Source of the DNA: Deltaproteobacteria bacterium
GTDB lineage: Bacteria > Desulfobacterota > GWC2-55-46
Length of the DNA stretch: 6,368 nucleotides
Assembly (NCBI GenBank): GCA_016218095.1
Contig: JACREV010000151.1
Span: 1-6,368 of the forward strand
Reading direction: 5' to 3'
Part shown: positions 6,357 to 6,368 of the stretch, piece after piece
Numbering within the stretch: position 1 is the stretch's first letter
Layout of the letters: each line of letters opens with the position of its first letter
The notes under the pieces: generated by a model
Seen by the model: only the letters and a program-made list of their open reading frames with translations
Database searches by the model: none
Told to the model about the DNA's origin: nothing
Program-made: the position numbers and the translations under genes

Positions 6357-6368
6357 GAGATAGGCGAG

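Overview
This window looks like a fragment of a GC-rich bacterial genome. AGG (Arg), ATA (Ile) and CTC (Leu) codons are frequent in the outer genes, a style often seen in uncultured anaerobic Deltaproteobacteria-like or Nitrospirota-like lineages. That assignment rests on codon style and gene families only, and is weak. No rRNA, tRNA, CRISPR array, transposase or phage gene is visible.

Left block (1-1879, + strand): two overlapping PP-loop ATPase genes that probably form one transcript. The first is a ThiI/MnmA-like tRNA-thiolation-type enzyme with a C-terminal NFACT-R-like RNA-binding region. The second is LarE, the sulfur transferase that makes the nickel-pincer nucleotide cofactor. Both have a CxxC pair plus a distant cysteine, the arrangement used by [4Fe-4S]-dependent sulfur transferases. 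The window therefore starts with a small sulfur-insertion operon.

Middle block (about 1880-4604): a segment with a different look. It holds one minus-strand gene for a large YfhO-like polytopic membrane protein (GT-C glycosyltransferase type) with a good sigma70-like promoter and a leader of about 165 nt. Behind it lies an AT-rich stretch of about 425 bp. At its right end this stretch contains an orphan piece of a TolB/PD40 beta-propeller reading frame on the + strand, cut off where the next gene ends. A 13-bp inverted repeat lies at both sides of the membrane-protein gene. The layout suggests insertion of foreign or shuffled DNA between two originally convergent genes.

Right block (4605 to the window end, - strand): a soluble protein of at least 583 residues that would probably be called hypothetical by automatic annotation. 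It shows the strand order and catalytic signatures of a class III nucleotide cyclase (both metal Asp, and the Asn/Arg of the last motif). The domain is stretched to about 395 residues by two large insertions, and the usual purine-selecting residues are replaced. This is the most unusual item in the window. Its reading frame stays open to the window edge, so its N-terminus may be incomplete.
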